In this document: positions 1 through 11,213 of the stretch, piece after piece
How positions within the stretch are numbered: position 1 is the stretch's first letter
Layout: every line of letters starts with the position of its first letter
DNA from: Athene noctua
Taxonomy: Eukaryota; Chordata; Aves; Strigiformes; Strigidae
Direction: 5' to 3'
Assembly: GCF_965140245.1 (NCBI RefSeq)
Contig: NW_027437599.1
Location: 248,001 to 312,000 of the forward strand
DNA length: 64,000 nt
Notes under the pieces: generated by a model
What the model was told of the DNA's origin: nothing
Seen by the model: only the letters and a program-made list of their open reading frames with translations
The model's database searches: none
Program-made: the position numbers and the translations under genes

Positions 1-3000
1 TGGTCCGCTGGCCGTGCCGTGGTGACGTGCCGGTCCCGGGTGGTGAGATTTTCCGGGCCGCTGGCCGTGCCGTGGCGACGTGCCGGTCCCGGGCGGTGAG
101 ATGTTCCGGGCCGCTGGCCGTGCCGTGGCGACGTGCCGGTCCCGGGTGGTGAGATGTTCCAGGCCGCTGGCCGTGCCGTGGCGACGTGATGGCCCAGGGG
201 GGCGAGATGTTCCGGGCCGCTGGTCGTGCCGTGGCGACGTGGCGGCCCCGGGTAGTGGTGAGATGTTCCGGTACGCTGGCCGTGCCGTGGCGACGTGCCG
301 GCCCCGGGTGGTGAGATGTTCCGGTCCGCTGGCCGTGCCGTGGCGACGTGATGGCCCAGGGGGGTGAGATGTTCCGGGCCGCTGGTCGTGCCGTGGCGAC
401 GTGCCGGTCCGGGTGGTGAGATGTTCCGGTCCGCTGGCCGTGCCGTGGCGACGTGATGGCCCCGGGTGGTGAGATGTTCCGGTCCGCTGGCCGTCCCATG
501 GCAACGTGCCGGTCCCGGCTGGTGAGATGTTCCGGGCCACTGGCTGTGCTGTGGCGACGTGGCGGCCCGGAGTAGTGGTGAGATGTTCCGGTACGCTGGC
601 CGTGCCGTGCCGACGTGCTGGTCCCGGGTGGTGAGATGTTCAGGGCTGCTGGCCGTGCCATGGCGACGTGCCGGTCCCGGGTGGTGAGATGTTCCGGGCC
701 GCTACCCGTGCCGTGGCGACGTGCCGGTCCCGGGTGGTGAGATATTCCGGGCCGCTGGCCATGCCGTGGCGACGTGTCGCCCCAGGGGGCTCAGATATTC
801 CGGACCGCTGGCCATGCCGTGGCGACGTGCCGGCCCCGGGTGCTGAGATGTTCCGGTCCGCTGGCCGTGCCGTGGCAACGTGCCGGTCCCGGGTGGTGAG
901 ATGTTCCGGGCCGCTGGCGGTGCCGTGGCGACGTGCCGGCCCCGGGTGGTGAGATGTTTCGGTTCGCTGGCCGTGCCATGCCGACGTGCCGGTCACGTGT
1001 GATGAGATATTCCGGGCCGCTGGCCGTGCCGTGGGAACGTGTCGCCCAGGGGGCTGAGATATTCCGGGCCGCTGGCTGTGCCGTGGCGACGTGCCGGCCC
1101 AGGGTGGTGAGATGCTCCAGTCCGCTGGCCGTGCCGTGGCGACGTGCCGGTCCCGGGTGGTGGTGAGATATTCCGGTCCGCTGGCCGTGCCGTGGCGACG
1201 TGCCGGTCCCGGGTGGTGAGATGTTCAGGGCCGCTGGCCTTGCTGCGGCGACGTGCCGGCCCCGGGTTGTGGTGAGATGTTCCGGTCCGCTGGCCGTGCC
1301 GTGGCGACGTGCCGGTCCCGGGTGGTGAGATGTTCCGGTCCGCTGGCCGTGCCGTGGCGACGTGATGGCCCTGGGGGGTGAGATGTTCCGGGCCGCTGGT
1401 CGTCCCGTGGCGACGTGCCGGTCCCGGGTGGTGAGATGTTCCGGTCCGCTGGCCGTGCCGTGGCGACGTGCCGGCCCAGGGTGATGAGGTGTTACAGGCC
1501 GCTGTCCGTGCCGTGGCGACGTGCCGGTCCCGGGTGGTGAGATATTCCGGGCCGCTGGCCATGCCGTGGCGACGTGCCGGTTCCGGGTAGTGAGATATTC
1601 TGGTCCGCTGGCCGTGCCGTGGCGACGTGCCGGTCCCGGGTGGTGAGATATTCCGGTCCGGTGGCCGTGCCGTGGCGACGTGTCGCCCCAGGGGGCTCAG
1701 ATATTCCGGACCGCTGGCAGTGCCGTGGCGACGTGCCGGCCCCGGGTGCTGAGATGTTCCGGTCCGCTGGCCGTACCGTGGCGACGTGATGGCCCAGGGG
1801 GGTGAGATGTTCCGGTCCACTGGTCGTGCCGTGGCAACGTGCCGGTCCCGGGTGGTGAGATGTTCCGGTCCGCTGGCCGTGCCGTGGCGACGTGATGGCC
1901 CTGGGGGGTGAGATGTTCCGGGCCGCTGGTCGTCCCGTCGCGACGTGCCGGTCCCGGGTGGTGAGATGTTCCGGGCCACTGGCTGTGCTGTGGCGACGTG
2001 GCGGCCCGGAGTGGTGGTGAGATGTTCCGGTCCGCTGGCCGTGCCGTGGCGACGTGCCGGCCCCAGGTGGTGATATGCTCCGGTCCGCTGGCCGTGCCGT
2101 GGCGACGTGCCGGTCCCGGGTGGTGAGATGTTCCGGGCCGCTAGCCGTGCCGTGGCGATGGGCCGGTCCCGGGTGTTGAGATATTCCGGGCCGCTGGCCG
2201 TGCCGTGGCGACGTGTCGCCCCAGGGGGCTGAGATATTCCAGACCGCTGGCCGTGCCGTGGCGACGTGCCGGCCCCGGGTGCTGAGATGTTCCGGTCCGC
2301 TCGCCGTGCCGTGGCAACGTGCCGGTCCCGGGTGGTGAGATGTTCCGGGCCGCTGGCGTTGCCGTGGCGACGTGCCGGACCCGGGTGGTGAGATGTTTCG
2401 GTTCGCTGGCCGTGCCGTTCCGACGTGCCGGTCCCGGGTGGTGAGATGTTCAGGGCCGCTGGCCTTGCCGCGGCGACGTGCCGGCCCCGGGTGGTGAGAT
2501 GTTCCGGTTCGCCGGCTGTGCCTTGGCGAAGTGCCGGCCCAGGGTGGTGAGATGTTACGGTCCACTGGCCGTGCCGTTCCGACGTGCCGGTCCCGGGTGG
2601 TGAGATGTTCAGGGCCGCTGGCCTTGCCGCGGCGACGTGCCGGCCCCGGGTGGTGAGATGTTCCGGTTCGCCGGCTGTGCCTTGGCGAAGTGCCGGCCCA
2701 GGGTGGTGAGATGTTACGGTCCACTGGCCGTGCCATGGCAACGTGCCGGTTCCGGGTGGTGACATGTTCCGGGCGGCTGGATGTGCCGTGGCGACGTGCC
2801 GGTCCCGGGTGGTGGTGAGATGTTCCAGGCCGCTGGCCGTGCCGTGGCGACGTGCCGGTCCCGGGTGGTGAGATGTTCCGGTCCGCTGGCCGTGCCGTCG
2901 CGACGTAGCGGCCCCGGGTGGTGGTGAGATGTACCGGTCCGCTGGCCGTGCCGTGGCGACGTGCCGGCCCAGGGTGGTGAGATGTTACGGTCCACTGGCC

Positions 3001-3106
3001 GTGCCGTGGCGACGTGCCGGTTCCGGGTTGTGAGATGTTCCGGGCGGCTGGACGTGCCGTGGCGACGTGCCGGTCCCGGGTGGTGGTGAGATGTTCCGTT
3101 CCGCTG
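1..3106 (+). repeat. Entry segment of the array, left-type monomers
   Basis: About 58 monomers of the same families as the following block, but not part of its near-identical duplications. Bases 580-1,140 match 3,465-4,025 at an offset of 2,885 bp. From about 1,141 the offset becomes 2,938, one monomer more, so this stretch is an older, slightly rearranged relative of the block downstream. No gene, promoter or other feature is visible. The array continues beyond the left edge of the window. Confidence 0.85.
2419..2736 (+). repeat. Tandem duplication of a 159-bp trimer
   Basis: A three-monomer segment starting near 2,419 is repeated from 2,578 at exactly 159 bp. It holds a monomer with GTTCAGGGCCGCTGGCC, one with TTCGCCGGCTGTGCCTTGG, and one with GTTACGGTCCACTGG. 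The two copies look the same until about 2,736, where the sequence returns to the general pattern. This is a small, recent, whole-monomer amplification. Confidence 0.85.
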
Positions 3107-4230
3107 GCCGTGCCGTGGCGACGTGCCGGTCCCGGGTGGTGAGATGTTCCGGTCCGCTGGCCGTGCCGTGGCGACGTAGCGGCCCCGGGTGGTGGTGAGA
3201 TGTACCGGTCCGCTGGCCGTGCCGTGGCGACGTGCCGGTCCCGGGTGGTGAGATGTTCCGGGCCGCTGGCTTTTCCGTGGCGACGTGATGGCCCCGGGTG
3301 GTGAGATGTTCCGGTCCGCTGGCCGTCCCATGGCAACGTGCCGGTCCCGGCTGGTGAGATGTTCCGGGCCACTGGCTGTGCTGTGGCGACGTGGCGGCCC
3401 GGAGTGGTGGTGAGATGTTCCGGTCCGCTGGCTGTGCCGTGGCGACGTGCCGGCCCGAGGTGGTGAGATGTTCCGGTACGCTGGCCGTGCCGTGCCGACG
3501 TGCCGGTCCCGGGTGGTGAGATGTTCAGGACCGCTGGCCGTGCCGTGGCGACGTGCCGGTCCTGGGTGGTGAGATGTTCCGGGCCGCTACCCGTGCCGTG
3601 TCGACGTGCCGGTCCCGGGTGGTGAGATATTCCGGGCCGCTGGCCATGCCGTGGCGACCTGTCGCCCCAGGGGGCTCAGATATTCCGGACCGCTGGCCAT
3701 GCCGTGGCGACGTGCCGGCCCCGGGTGCTGAGATGTTCCGGTCCGCTGGCCGTGCCGTGGCAACGTGCCGGTCCCGGGTGGTGAGATGTTCCGGGCCGCT
3801 GGCGGTGCCGTGGCGACGTGCCGGCCCCGGGTGGTGAGATGTTTCGGTTCGCTGGCCGTGCCGTGCCGACGTGCCGGTCACGTGTGATGAGATATTCCGG
3901 GCCGCTGGCCGTGCCGTGGGAACGTGTCGCCCAGGGGGCTGAGATATTCCGGGCCGCTGGCTGTGCCGTGGCGACGTGCCGGCCCAGGGTGGTGAGATGC
4001 TCCAGTCCGCTGGCCGTGCCATGGCGACCTGCCGGCCCCAGGTGCTGAGATGTTCCGGTCCGCTGGCCGTGCCGTGGCGACGTGCCGGTCCCGGGTGGTG
4101 GTGAGATATTCCGGTCCGCTGGCCGTGCCGTGGCGACGTGCCAGTCCCGGGTGGTGAGATGTTCAGGGCCGCTGGCCTTGCTGCGGCGACGTGCCGGCCC
4201 CGGGTTGTGGTGAGATGTTCCGGTCCGCTG
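3107..4230 (+). repeat. 1,124-bp higher-order unit, copy 1
   Basis: About 21 monomers, followed directly by a second copy at 4,231-5,371. Between them I see only a handful of single-base differences, for example GTGTCGACG near 3,600 against GTGGCGACG near 4,724, and GCGACCTG near 3,656 against GCGACGTG near 4,780. The left limit is set where GTTCCGTTCC (3,101) no longer agrees with GTTCCGGTCC (4,225). Confidence 0.88.
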
Positions 4231-6352
4231 GCCGTGCCGTGGCGACGTGCCGGTCCCGGGTGGTGAGATGTTCCGGTCCGCTGGCCGTGCCGTGGCGACG
4301 TAGCGGCCCCGGGTGGTGGTGAGATGTACCGGTCCGCTGGCCGTGCCGTGGCGACGTGCCGGTCCCGGGTGGTGAGATGTTCCGGGCCGCTGGCTTTTCC
4401 GTGGCGACGTGATGGCCCCGGGTGGTGAGATGTTCCGGTCCGCTGGCCGTCCCATGGCAACGTGCCGGTCCCGGCTGGTGAGATGTTCCGGGCCACTGGC
4501 TGTGCTGTGGCGACGTGGCGGCCCGGAGTGGTGGTGAGATGTTCCGGTCCGCTGGCTGTGCCGTGGCGACGTGCCGGCCCGAGGTGGTGAGATGTTCCGG
4601 TACGCTGGCCGTGCCGTGCCGACGTGCCGGTCCCGGGTGGTGAGATGTTCAGGACCGCTGGCCGTGCCGTGGCGACGTGCCGGTCCTGGGTGGTGAGATG
4701 TTCCGGGCCGCTACCCGTGCCGTGGCGACGTGCCGGTCCCGGGTGGTGAGATATTCCGGGCCGCTGGCCATGCCGTGGCGACGTGTCGCCCCAGGGGGCT
4801 CAGATATTCCGGACCGCTGGCCATGCCGTGGCGACGTGCCGGCCCCGGGTGCTGAGATGTTCCGGTCCGCTGGCCGTGCCGTGGCAACGTGCCGGTCCCG
4901 GGTGGTGAGATGTTCCGGGCCGCTGGCGGTGCCGTGGCGACGTGCCGGCCCCGGGTGGTGAGATGTTTCGGTTCGCTGGCCGTGCCGTGCCGACGTGCCG
5001 GTCACGTGTGATGAGATATTCCGGGCCGCTGGCCGTGCCGTGGGAACGTGTCGCCCAGGGGGCTGAGATATTCCGGGCCGCTGGCTGTGCCGTGGCGACG
5101 TGCCGGCCCAGGGTGGTGAGATGCTCCAGTCCGCTGGACGTGCCGTGGCGACCTGCCGGCCCCAGGTGCTGAGATGTTCCGGTCCGCTGGCCGTGCCGTG
5201 GCGACGTGCCGGTCCCGGGTGGTGGTGAGATATTCCGGTCCGCTGGCCGTGCCGTGGCGACGTGCCAGTCCCGGGTGGTGAGATGTTCAGGGCCGCTGGC
5301 CTTGCTGCGGCGACGTGCCGGCCCCGGGTTGTGGTGAGATGTTCCGGTCCGCTGGCCGTGCCGTGGCGACGTGCCGGTTCCGGGTGGTGAAATATTCCGG
5401 TCCGCTGGCCGTGCCGTGTCGACGTGATGGCCCTGCGGGGTGAGATGTTCCGGGCCGCTGGTCGTCCCGTGGCGACGTGCCGGTCCCGGGTGGTGAGATG
5501 TTCCGGTCCGCTGGCCGTGTCGTGGCAACGTGCCGGTCCCGGGTGGTGAGATGTTCCCGGCCACTGGCTGTGCTGTGGCGACGTGGCGGCCTGGAGTGGT
5601 GGTGAGATGTTCCGGTCCGCTGGCCGTGCCGTGGCGACGTGCCGGCCCCAGGTGGTGAGATGTTCCGGTCCGCTGGCCGTGCCGTCGCGACGTGCCGGCC
5701 CCGGGTGGTGAGATGTTCCGGGCCGCTGGCTGTGCCGTGGCTACGTGGCGGCCCCGGGTGGTGGTGAGATGTTCCGGTCCGCTGGCCGTGCCGTGGTGAC
5801 GTGCCGGTCCCGGGTGGTGAGATATTCCGGGCCGCTGGCCGTGTCGTGGCGACGTGTCGCCCAGGCGGCTGAGATATTCCTGGCCGCTGGCTGTGCCGTG
5901 GCGAAGTGCCGGCTCAGGGTGGTGAGATGCTCCGGTCCGCTGGCCGTGCCGTGGCGACCTGCCGGCCCCAGGTGCTGAGATGTTCCGGGCCGCTGGCCTT
6001 GCCGTCGCAACGTGCCGGCCCCGGGTGCTGAGATGTTCCGGTTCGCTGGCCGTGCCGTGGCGACGTGCCGGTCCCGGGTGGTGAGATATACCGGGCCGCT
6101 GGCCGTGCCGTGGCGACGTGCCGGCCCAGGGTGATGAGGTGTTACAGGCCGCTCTCCGTGCCGTGGCGACATGCCGGTCCCGGGTGGTGAGATATTCCGG
6201 GCCGCTGGCCATGCCGTGGCGACGTGCCGGTCCCGGGTGGTGAGATGTTCCAGGCCGCTGGCCGTGCCGTGGCGACGTGATGGCCCAGGGGGGCGAGATG
6301 TTCCGGGCCGCTGGTCATGCCGTGGTGACGTGGCGGCCCCGGGTAGTGGTGA
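3305..6352 (+). repeat. 3,048-bp higher-order unit, copy 1
   Basis: About 57 monomers repeated directly at 6,353-9,400. Translations of the matching stretches are identical over hundreds of residues, so the copies are close to 100% identical. The crossover lies in shared monomer sequence beginning GTTCCGGTCCGCTGGCCG, with a monomer containing CCGTCCCATGG at the start of the unit. The unit includes one 1,124-bp pair. Confidence 0.9.
4231..5371 (+). repeat. 1,124-bp higher-order unit, copy 2
   Basis: Second copy of the preceding unit at an offset of 1,124 bp. The match ends near 5,371, where CCGGTTCCGGGTGGTGAAAT departs from the CCGGTCCCGGGTGGTGAGAT of the first copy. The pair was then copied together by the 3,048-bp duplication, so the same two units reappear near 6,155-8,419. 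Confidence 0.88.
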
Positions 6353-9300
6353 GATGTTCCGGTCCGCTGGCCGTCCCATGGCAACGTGCCGGTCCCGGCT
6401 GGTGAGATGTTCCGGGCCACTGGCTGTGCTGTGGCGACGTGGCGGCCCGGAGTGGTGGTGAGATGTTCCGGTCCGCTGGCTGTGCCGTGGCGACGTGCCG
6501 GCCCGAGGTGGTGAGATGTTCCGGTACGCTGGCCGTGCCGTGCCGACGTGCCGGTCCCGGGTGGTGAGATGTTCAGGACCGCTGGCCGTGCCGTGGCGAC
6601 GTGCCGGTCCTGGGTGGTGAGATGTTCCGGGCCGCTACCCGTGCCGTGTCGACGTGCCGGTCCCGGGTGGTGAGATATTCCGGGCCGCTGGCCATGCCGT
6701 GGCGACCTGTCGCCCCAGGGGGCTCAGATATTCCGGACCGCTGGCCATGCCGTGGCGACGTGCCGGCCCCGGGTGCTGAGATGTTCCGGTCCGCTGGCCG
6801 TGCCGTGGCAACGTGCCGGTCCCGGGTGGTGAGATGTTCCGGGCCGCTGGCGGTGCCGTGGCGACGTGCCGGCCCCGGGTGGTGAGATGTTTCGGTTCGC
6901 TGGCCGTGCCGTGCCGACGTGCCGGTCACGTGTGATGAGATATTCCGGGCCGCTGGCCGTGCCGTGGGAACGTGTCGCCCAGGGGGCTGAGATATTCCGG
7001 GCCGCTGGCTGTGCCGTGGCGACGTGCCGGCCCAGGGTGGTGAGATGCTCCAGTCCGCTGGCCGTGCCATGGCGACCTGCCGGCCCCAGGTGCTGAGATG
7101 TTCCGGTCCGCTGGCCGTGCCGTGGCGACGTGCCGGTCCCGGGTGGTGGTGAGATATTCCGGTCCGCTGGCCGTGCCGTGGCGACGTGCCAGTCCCGGGT
7201 GGTGAGATGTTCAGGGCCGCTGGCCTTGCTGCGGCGACGTGCCGGCCCCGGGTTGTGGTGAGATGTTCCGGTCCGCTGGCCGTGCCGTGGCGACGTGCCG
7301 GTCCCGGGTGGTGAGATGTTCCGGTCCGCTGGCCGTGCCGTGGCGACGTAGCGGCCCCGGGTGGTGGTGAGATGTACCGGTCCGCTGGCCGTGCCGTGGC
7401 GACGTGCCGGTCCCGGGTGGTGAGATGTTCCGGGCCGCTGGCTTTTCCGTGGCGACGTGATGGCCCCGGGTGGTGAGATGTTCCGGTCCGCTGGCCGTCC
7501 CATGGCAACGTGCCGGTCCCGGCTGGTGAGATGTTCCGGGCCACTGGCTGTGCTGTGGCGACGTGGCGGCCCGGAGTGGTGGTGAGATGTTCCGGTCCGC
7601 TGGCTGTGCCGTGGCGACGTGCCGGCCCGAGGTGGTGAGATGTTCCGGTACGCTGGCCGTGCCGTGCCGACGTGCCGGTCCCGGGTGGTGAGATGTTCAG
7701 GACCGCTGGCCGTGCCGTGGCGACGTGCCGGTCCTGGGTGGTGAGATGTTCCGGGCCGCTACCCGTGCCGTGGCGACGTGCCGGTCCCGGGTGGTGAGAT
7801 ATTCCGGGCCGCTGGCCATGCCGTGGCGACGTGTCGCCCCAGGGGGCTCAGATATTCCGGACCGCTGGCCATGCCGTGGCGACGTGCCGGCCCCGGGTGC
7901 TGAGATGTTCCGGTCCGCTGGCCGTGCCGTGGCAACGTGCCGGTCCCGGGTGGTGAGATGTTCCGGGCCGCTGGCGGTGCCGTGGCGACGTGCCGGCCCC
8001 GGGTGGTGAGATGTTTCGGTTCGCTGGCCGTGCCGTGCCGACGTGCCGGTCACGTGTGATGAGATATTCCGGGCCGCTGGCCGTGCCGTGGGAACGTGTC
8101 GCCCAGGGGGCTGAGATATTCCGGGCCGCTGGCTGTGCCGTGGCGACGTGCCGGCCCAGGGTGGTGAGATGCTCCAGTCCGCTGGACGTGCCGTGGCGAC
8201 CTGCCGGCCCCAGGTGCTGAGATGTTCCGGTCCGCTGGCCGTGCCGTGGCGACGTGCCGGTCCCGGGTGGTGGTGAGATATTCCGGTCCGCTGGCCGTGC
8301 CGTGGCGACGTGCCAGTCCCGGGTGGTGAGATGTTCAGGGCCGCTGGCCTTGCTGCGGCGACGTGCCGGCCCCGGGTTGTGGTGAGATGTTCCGGTCCGC
8401 TGGCCGTGCCGTGGCGACGTGCCGGTTCCGGGTGGTGAAATATTCCGGTCCGCTGGCCGTGCCGTGTCGACGTGATGGCCCTGCGGGGTGAGATGTTCCG
8501 GGCCGCTGGTCGTCCCGTGGCGACGTGCCGGTCCCGGGTGGTGAGATGTTCCGGTCCGCTGGCCGTGTCGTGGCAACGTGCCGGTCCCGGGTGGTGAGAT
8601 GTTCCCGGCCACTGGCTGTGCTGTGGCGACGTGGCGGCCTGGAGTGGTGGTGAGATGTTCCGGTCCGCTGGCCGTGCCGTGGCGACGTGCCGGCCCCAGG
8701 TGGTGAGATGTTCCGGTCCGCTGGCCGTGCCGTCGCGACGTGCCGGCCCCGGGTGGTGAGATGTTCCGGGCCGCTGGCTGTGCCGTGGCTACGTGGCGGC
8801 CCCGGGTGGTGGTGAGATGTTCCGGTCCGCTGGCCGTGCCGTGGTGACGTGCCGGTCCCGGGTGGTGAGATATTCCGGGCCGCTGGCCGTGTCGTGGCGA
8901 CGTGTCGCCCAGGCGGCTGAGATATTCCTGGCCGCTGGCTGTGCCGTGGCGAAGTGCCGGCTCAGGGTGGTGAGATGCTCCGGTCCGCTGGCCGTGCCGT
9001 GGCGACCTGCCGGCCCCAGGTGCTGAGATGTTCCGGGCCGCTGGCCTTGCCGTCGCAACGTGCCGGCCCCGGGTGCTGAGATGTTCCGGTTCGCTGGCCG
9101 TGCCGTGGCGACGTGCCGGTCCCGGGTGGTGAGATATACCGGGCCGCTGGCCGTGCCGTGGCGACGTGCCGGCCCAGGGTGATGAGGTGTTACAGGCCGC
9201 TCTCCGTGCCGTGGCGACATGCCGGTCCCGGGTGGTGAGATATTCCGGGCCGCTGGCCATGCCGTGGCGACGTGCCGGTCCCGGGTGGTGAGATGTTCCA

Positions 9301-9400
9301 GGCCGCTGGCCGTGCCGTGGCGACGTGATGGCCCAGGGGGGCGAGATGTTCCGGGCCGCTGGTCATGCCGTGGTGACGTGGCGGCCCCGGGTAGTGGTGA
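6353..9400 (+). repeat. 3,048-bp higher-order unit, copy 2
   Basis: Second copy of the 3,048-bp unit. Agreement stops near 9,405, where TTCCGGTACGCTGG replaces the TTCCGGTCCGCTGGCCGTCCC found at the end of copy 1. Its right part is also inside the first 4,438-bp unit, which shows that the 3,048-bp duplication came first and was then carried along. Confidence 0.9.
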
Positions 9401-11213
9401 GATGTTCCGGTACGCTGGCCGTGCCGTGGCGACGTGCCGGTCCGTGTGGTGAGATGTTCCGGTCCGCTGGCCGTGCCGTGGCGACGTGATGGTCCCGGGT
9501 GGTGAGATGTTCCGGTCCGCTGGCCGTCCCATGGCAACGTGCCGGTCCCGGCTGGTGAGATGTTCCGGGCCACTGGCTGTGCTGTGGCGACGTGGCGGCC
9601 CGGAGTGGTGGTGAGATGTTCCGGTCCGCTGGCCGTGCCGTGCCGACGTGCCGGTCCCGGGTGGTGAGATGTTCAGGGCCGCTGGCCGTGCCGTGGCGAC
9701 GTGCCGGTCCCGGGTGGTGAGATGTTCCGGGCCGCTACCCGTGCCGTGGCGACGTGCCGGTCCCGGGTGGTGAGATATTCCGGGCCGCTGGCCATGCCGT
9801 GGCGACGTGTCGCCCCAGGGGGCTCAGATATTCCGGACCGCTGGCCATGCCGTGGCGACGTGCCGACCCCGGGTGCTGAGATGTTCCGGTCCGCTGGCCG
9901 TGCCGTGGCAACGTGCCGGTCCCGGGTGGTGGTGAGATATTCCGGGCCGCTGGCTGTGCCGTGGCGACGTGCCGGCCCAGGGTGGTGAGATGCTCCAGTC
10001 CGCTGGCCGTGCCGTGGCGACGTGCCGGGCCCAGGTGGTGAGATGTTCCGGTCCGCTGGCCGTGCCGTGGCGACGTGCCGGTCCCGGGTGGTGGTGAGAT
10101 ATTCCGGTCCGCTGGCCGTGCCTTGGCGACGTGCCGGTCCCGGGTGGTGAGATGTTCAGGGCCGCTGGCCTTGCTGCGGTGACGTGCCGGCCCCGGGTTG
10201 TGGTGAGATGTTCCGGTCCGCTGGCCGTGCCGTGGCGACGTGCCGGTCCCGGGTGGTGAGATGTTCCGGTCCGCTGGCCGTGCCGTGGCGACGTGATGGC
10301 CCTGGGGGGTGAGATGTTCCGGGCCGCTGGTCGTCCCGTGGCGACGTGCCGGTCCCGGGTGGTGAGAAGTTCCGGTCCGCTGGCCGTGTCGTGGCAACGT
10401 GCCGGTCCCGGGTGGTGAGATGTTCCCGGCCACTGGCTGTGCTGTGGCGACATGGCGGCCTGGAGTGGTGGTGAGATGTTCCGGTCCGCTGGCCGTGCCG
10501 TGGCGACGTGCCGGCCCCAGGTGGTGAGATGTTCCGGTCCGCTGGCCGTGCCGTGGCGACGTGCCGGTCCCGGGTGGTGAGATGTTCCGGGCCGCTGGCC
10601 GTGCCGTGGCAACGTGCCGGTCCCGGGTGGTGAGATGTTCCGGGCCGCTACCCGTGCCGTGGCGACGTGCCGGTCCAAGGTGGTGAGATATTCCGGGCCG
10701 CTGGCCATGCCGTGGCGACGTGTCGCCCCAGGGGGCTCAGATATCCCGGACCGCTGGCCATGCCGTGGCGACGTGCCGGCCCCGGGTGCTGAGATGTTCC
10801 GGTCCGCTGGCCGTGCCGTGGCAACGTGCCGGTCCCGGGTGGTGAGATGTTCCGGGCCGCTGGCGGTGCCGTGGCGACGTGCCGGCCCCGGGTGGTGAGA
10901 TGTTTCGGTTCGCTGGCCGTGCCGTGCCGACGTGCCGGTCACGTGTGATGAGATATTCCGGGCCGCTGGCCGTGCCGTGGCAACGTGTCGCCCAGGGGTT
11001 GAGATATTCCGGGCCGCTGGCTGTGCCATGGCGACGTGCCGGCCCAGGGTGGTGAGATGCTCCAGTCCGCTGGCCGTGCCGTGGCGACGTGCCGGCCCCA
11101 GGTGGTGAGATGTTCCGGTCCGCTGGCCGTGCCGTGGCGACGTGCCGGTCCCGGGTGGTGAGATGTTCAGGGCCGCTGGCCTTGCTGCGGCGACGTGCCG
11201 GCCCCGGGTTGTG
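6776..11213 (+). repeat. 4,438-bp higher-order unit, copy 1
   Basis: About 83 monomers repeated directly at 11,214-15,651. The two copies differ at very few sites. The clearest is GCCGCTACCCGTG at 7,755-7,767 against GCCGCTTCCCGTG at 12,193-12,205. The crossover falls in a shared monomer stretch reading GAGATGTTCCGGTCCGCTGG. Confidence 0.9.

Noticed and set aside
80..367. Plus-strand frames of 60-200 codons with a repeated MPVPGGEMFRAAGRAVATC-type start
   Set aside because: They begin at GTG of the monomer and end at the TGA in GGTGAG met every third monomer. They are shadows of the repeat and recur wherever the same monomer order recurs.
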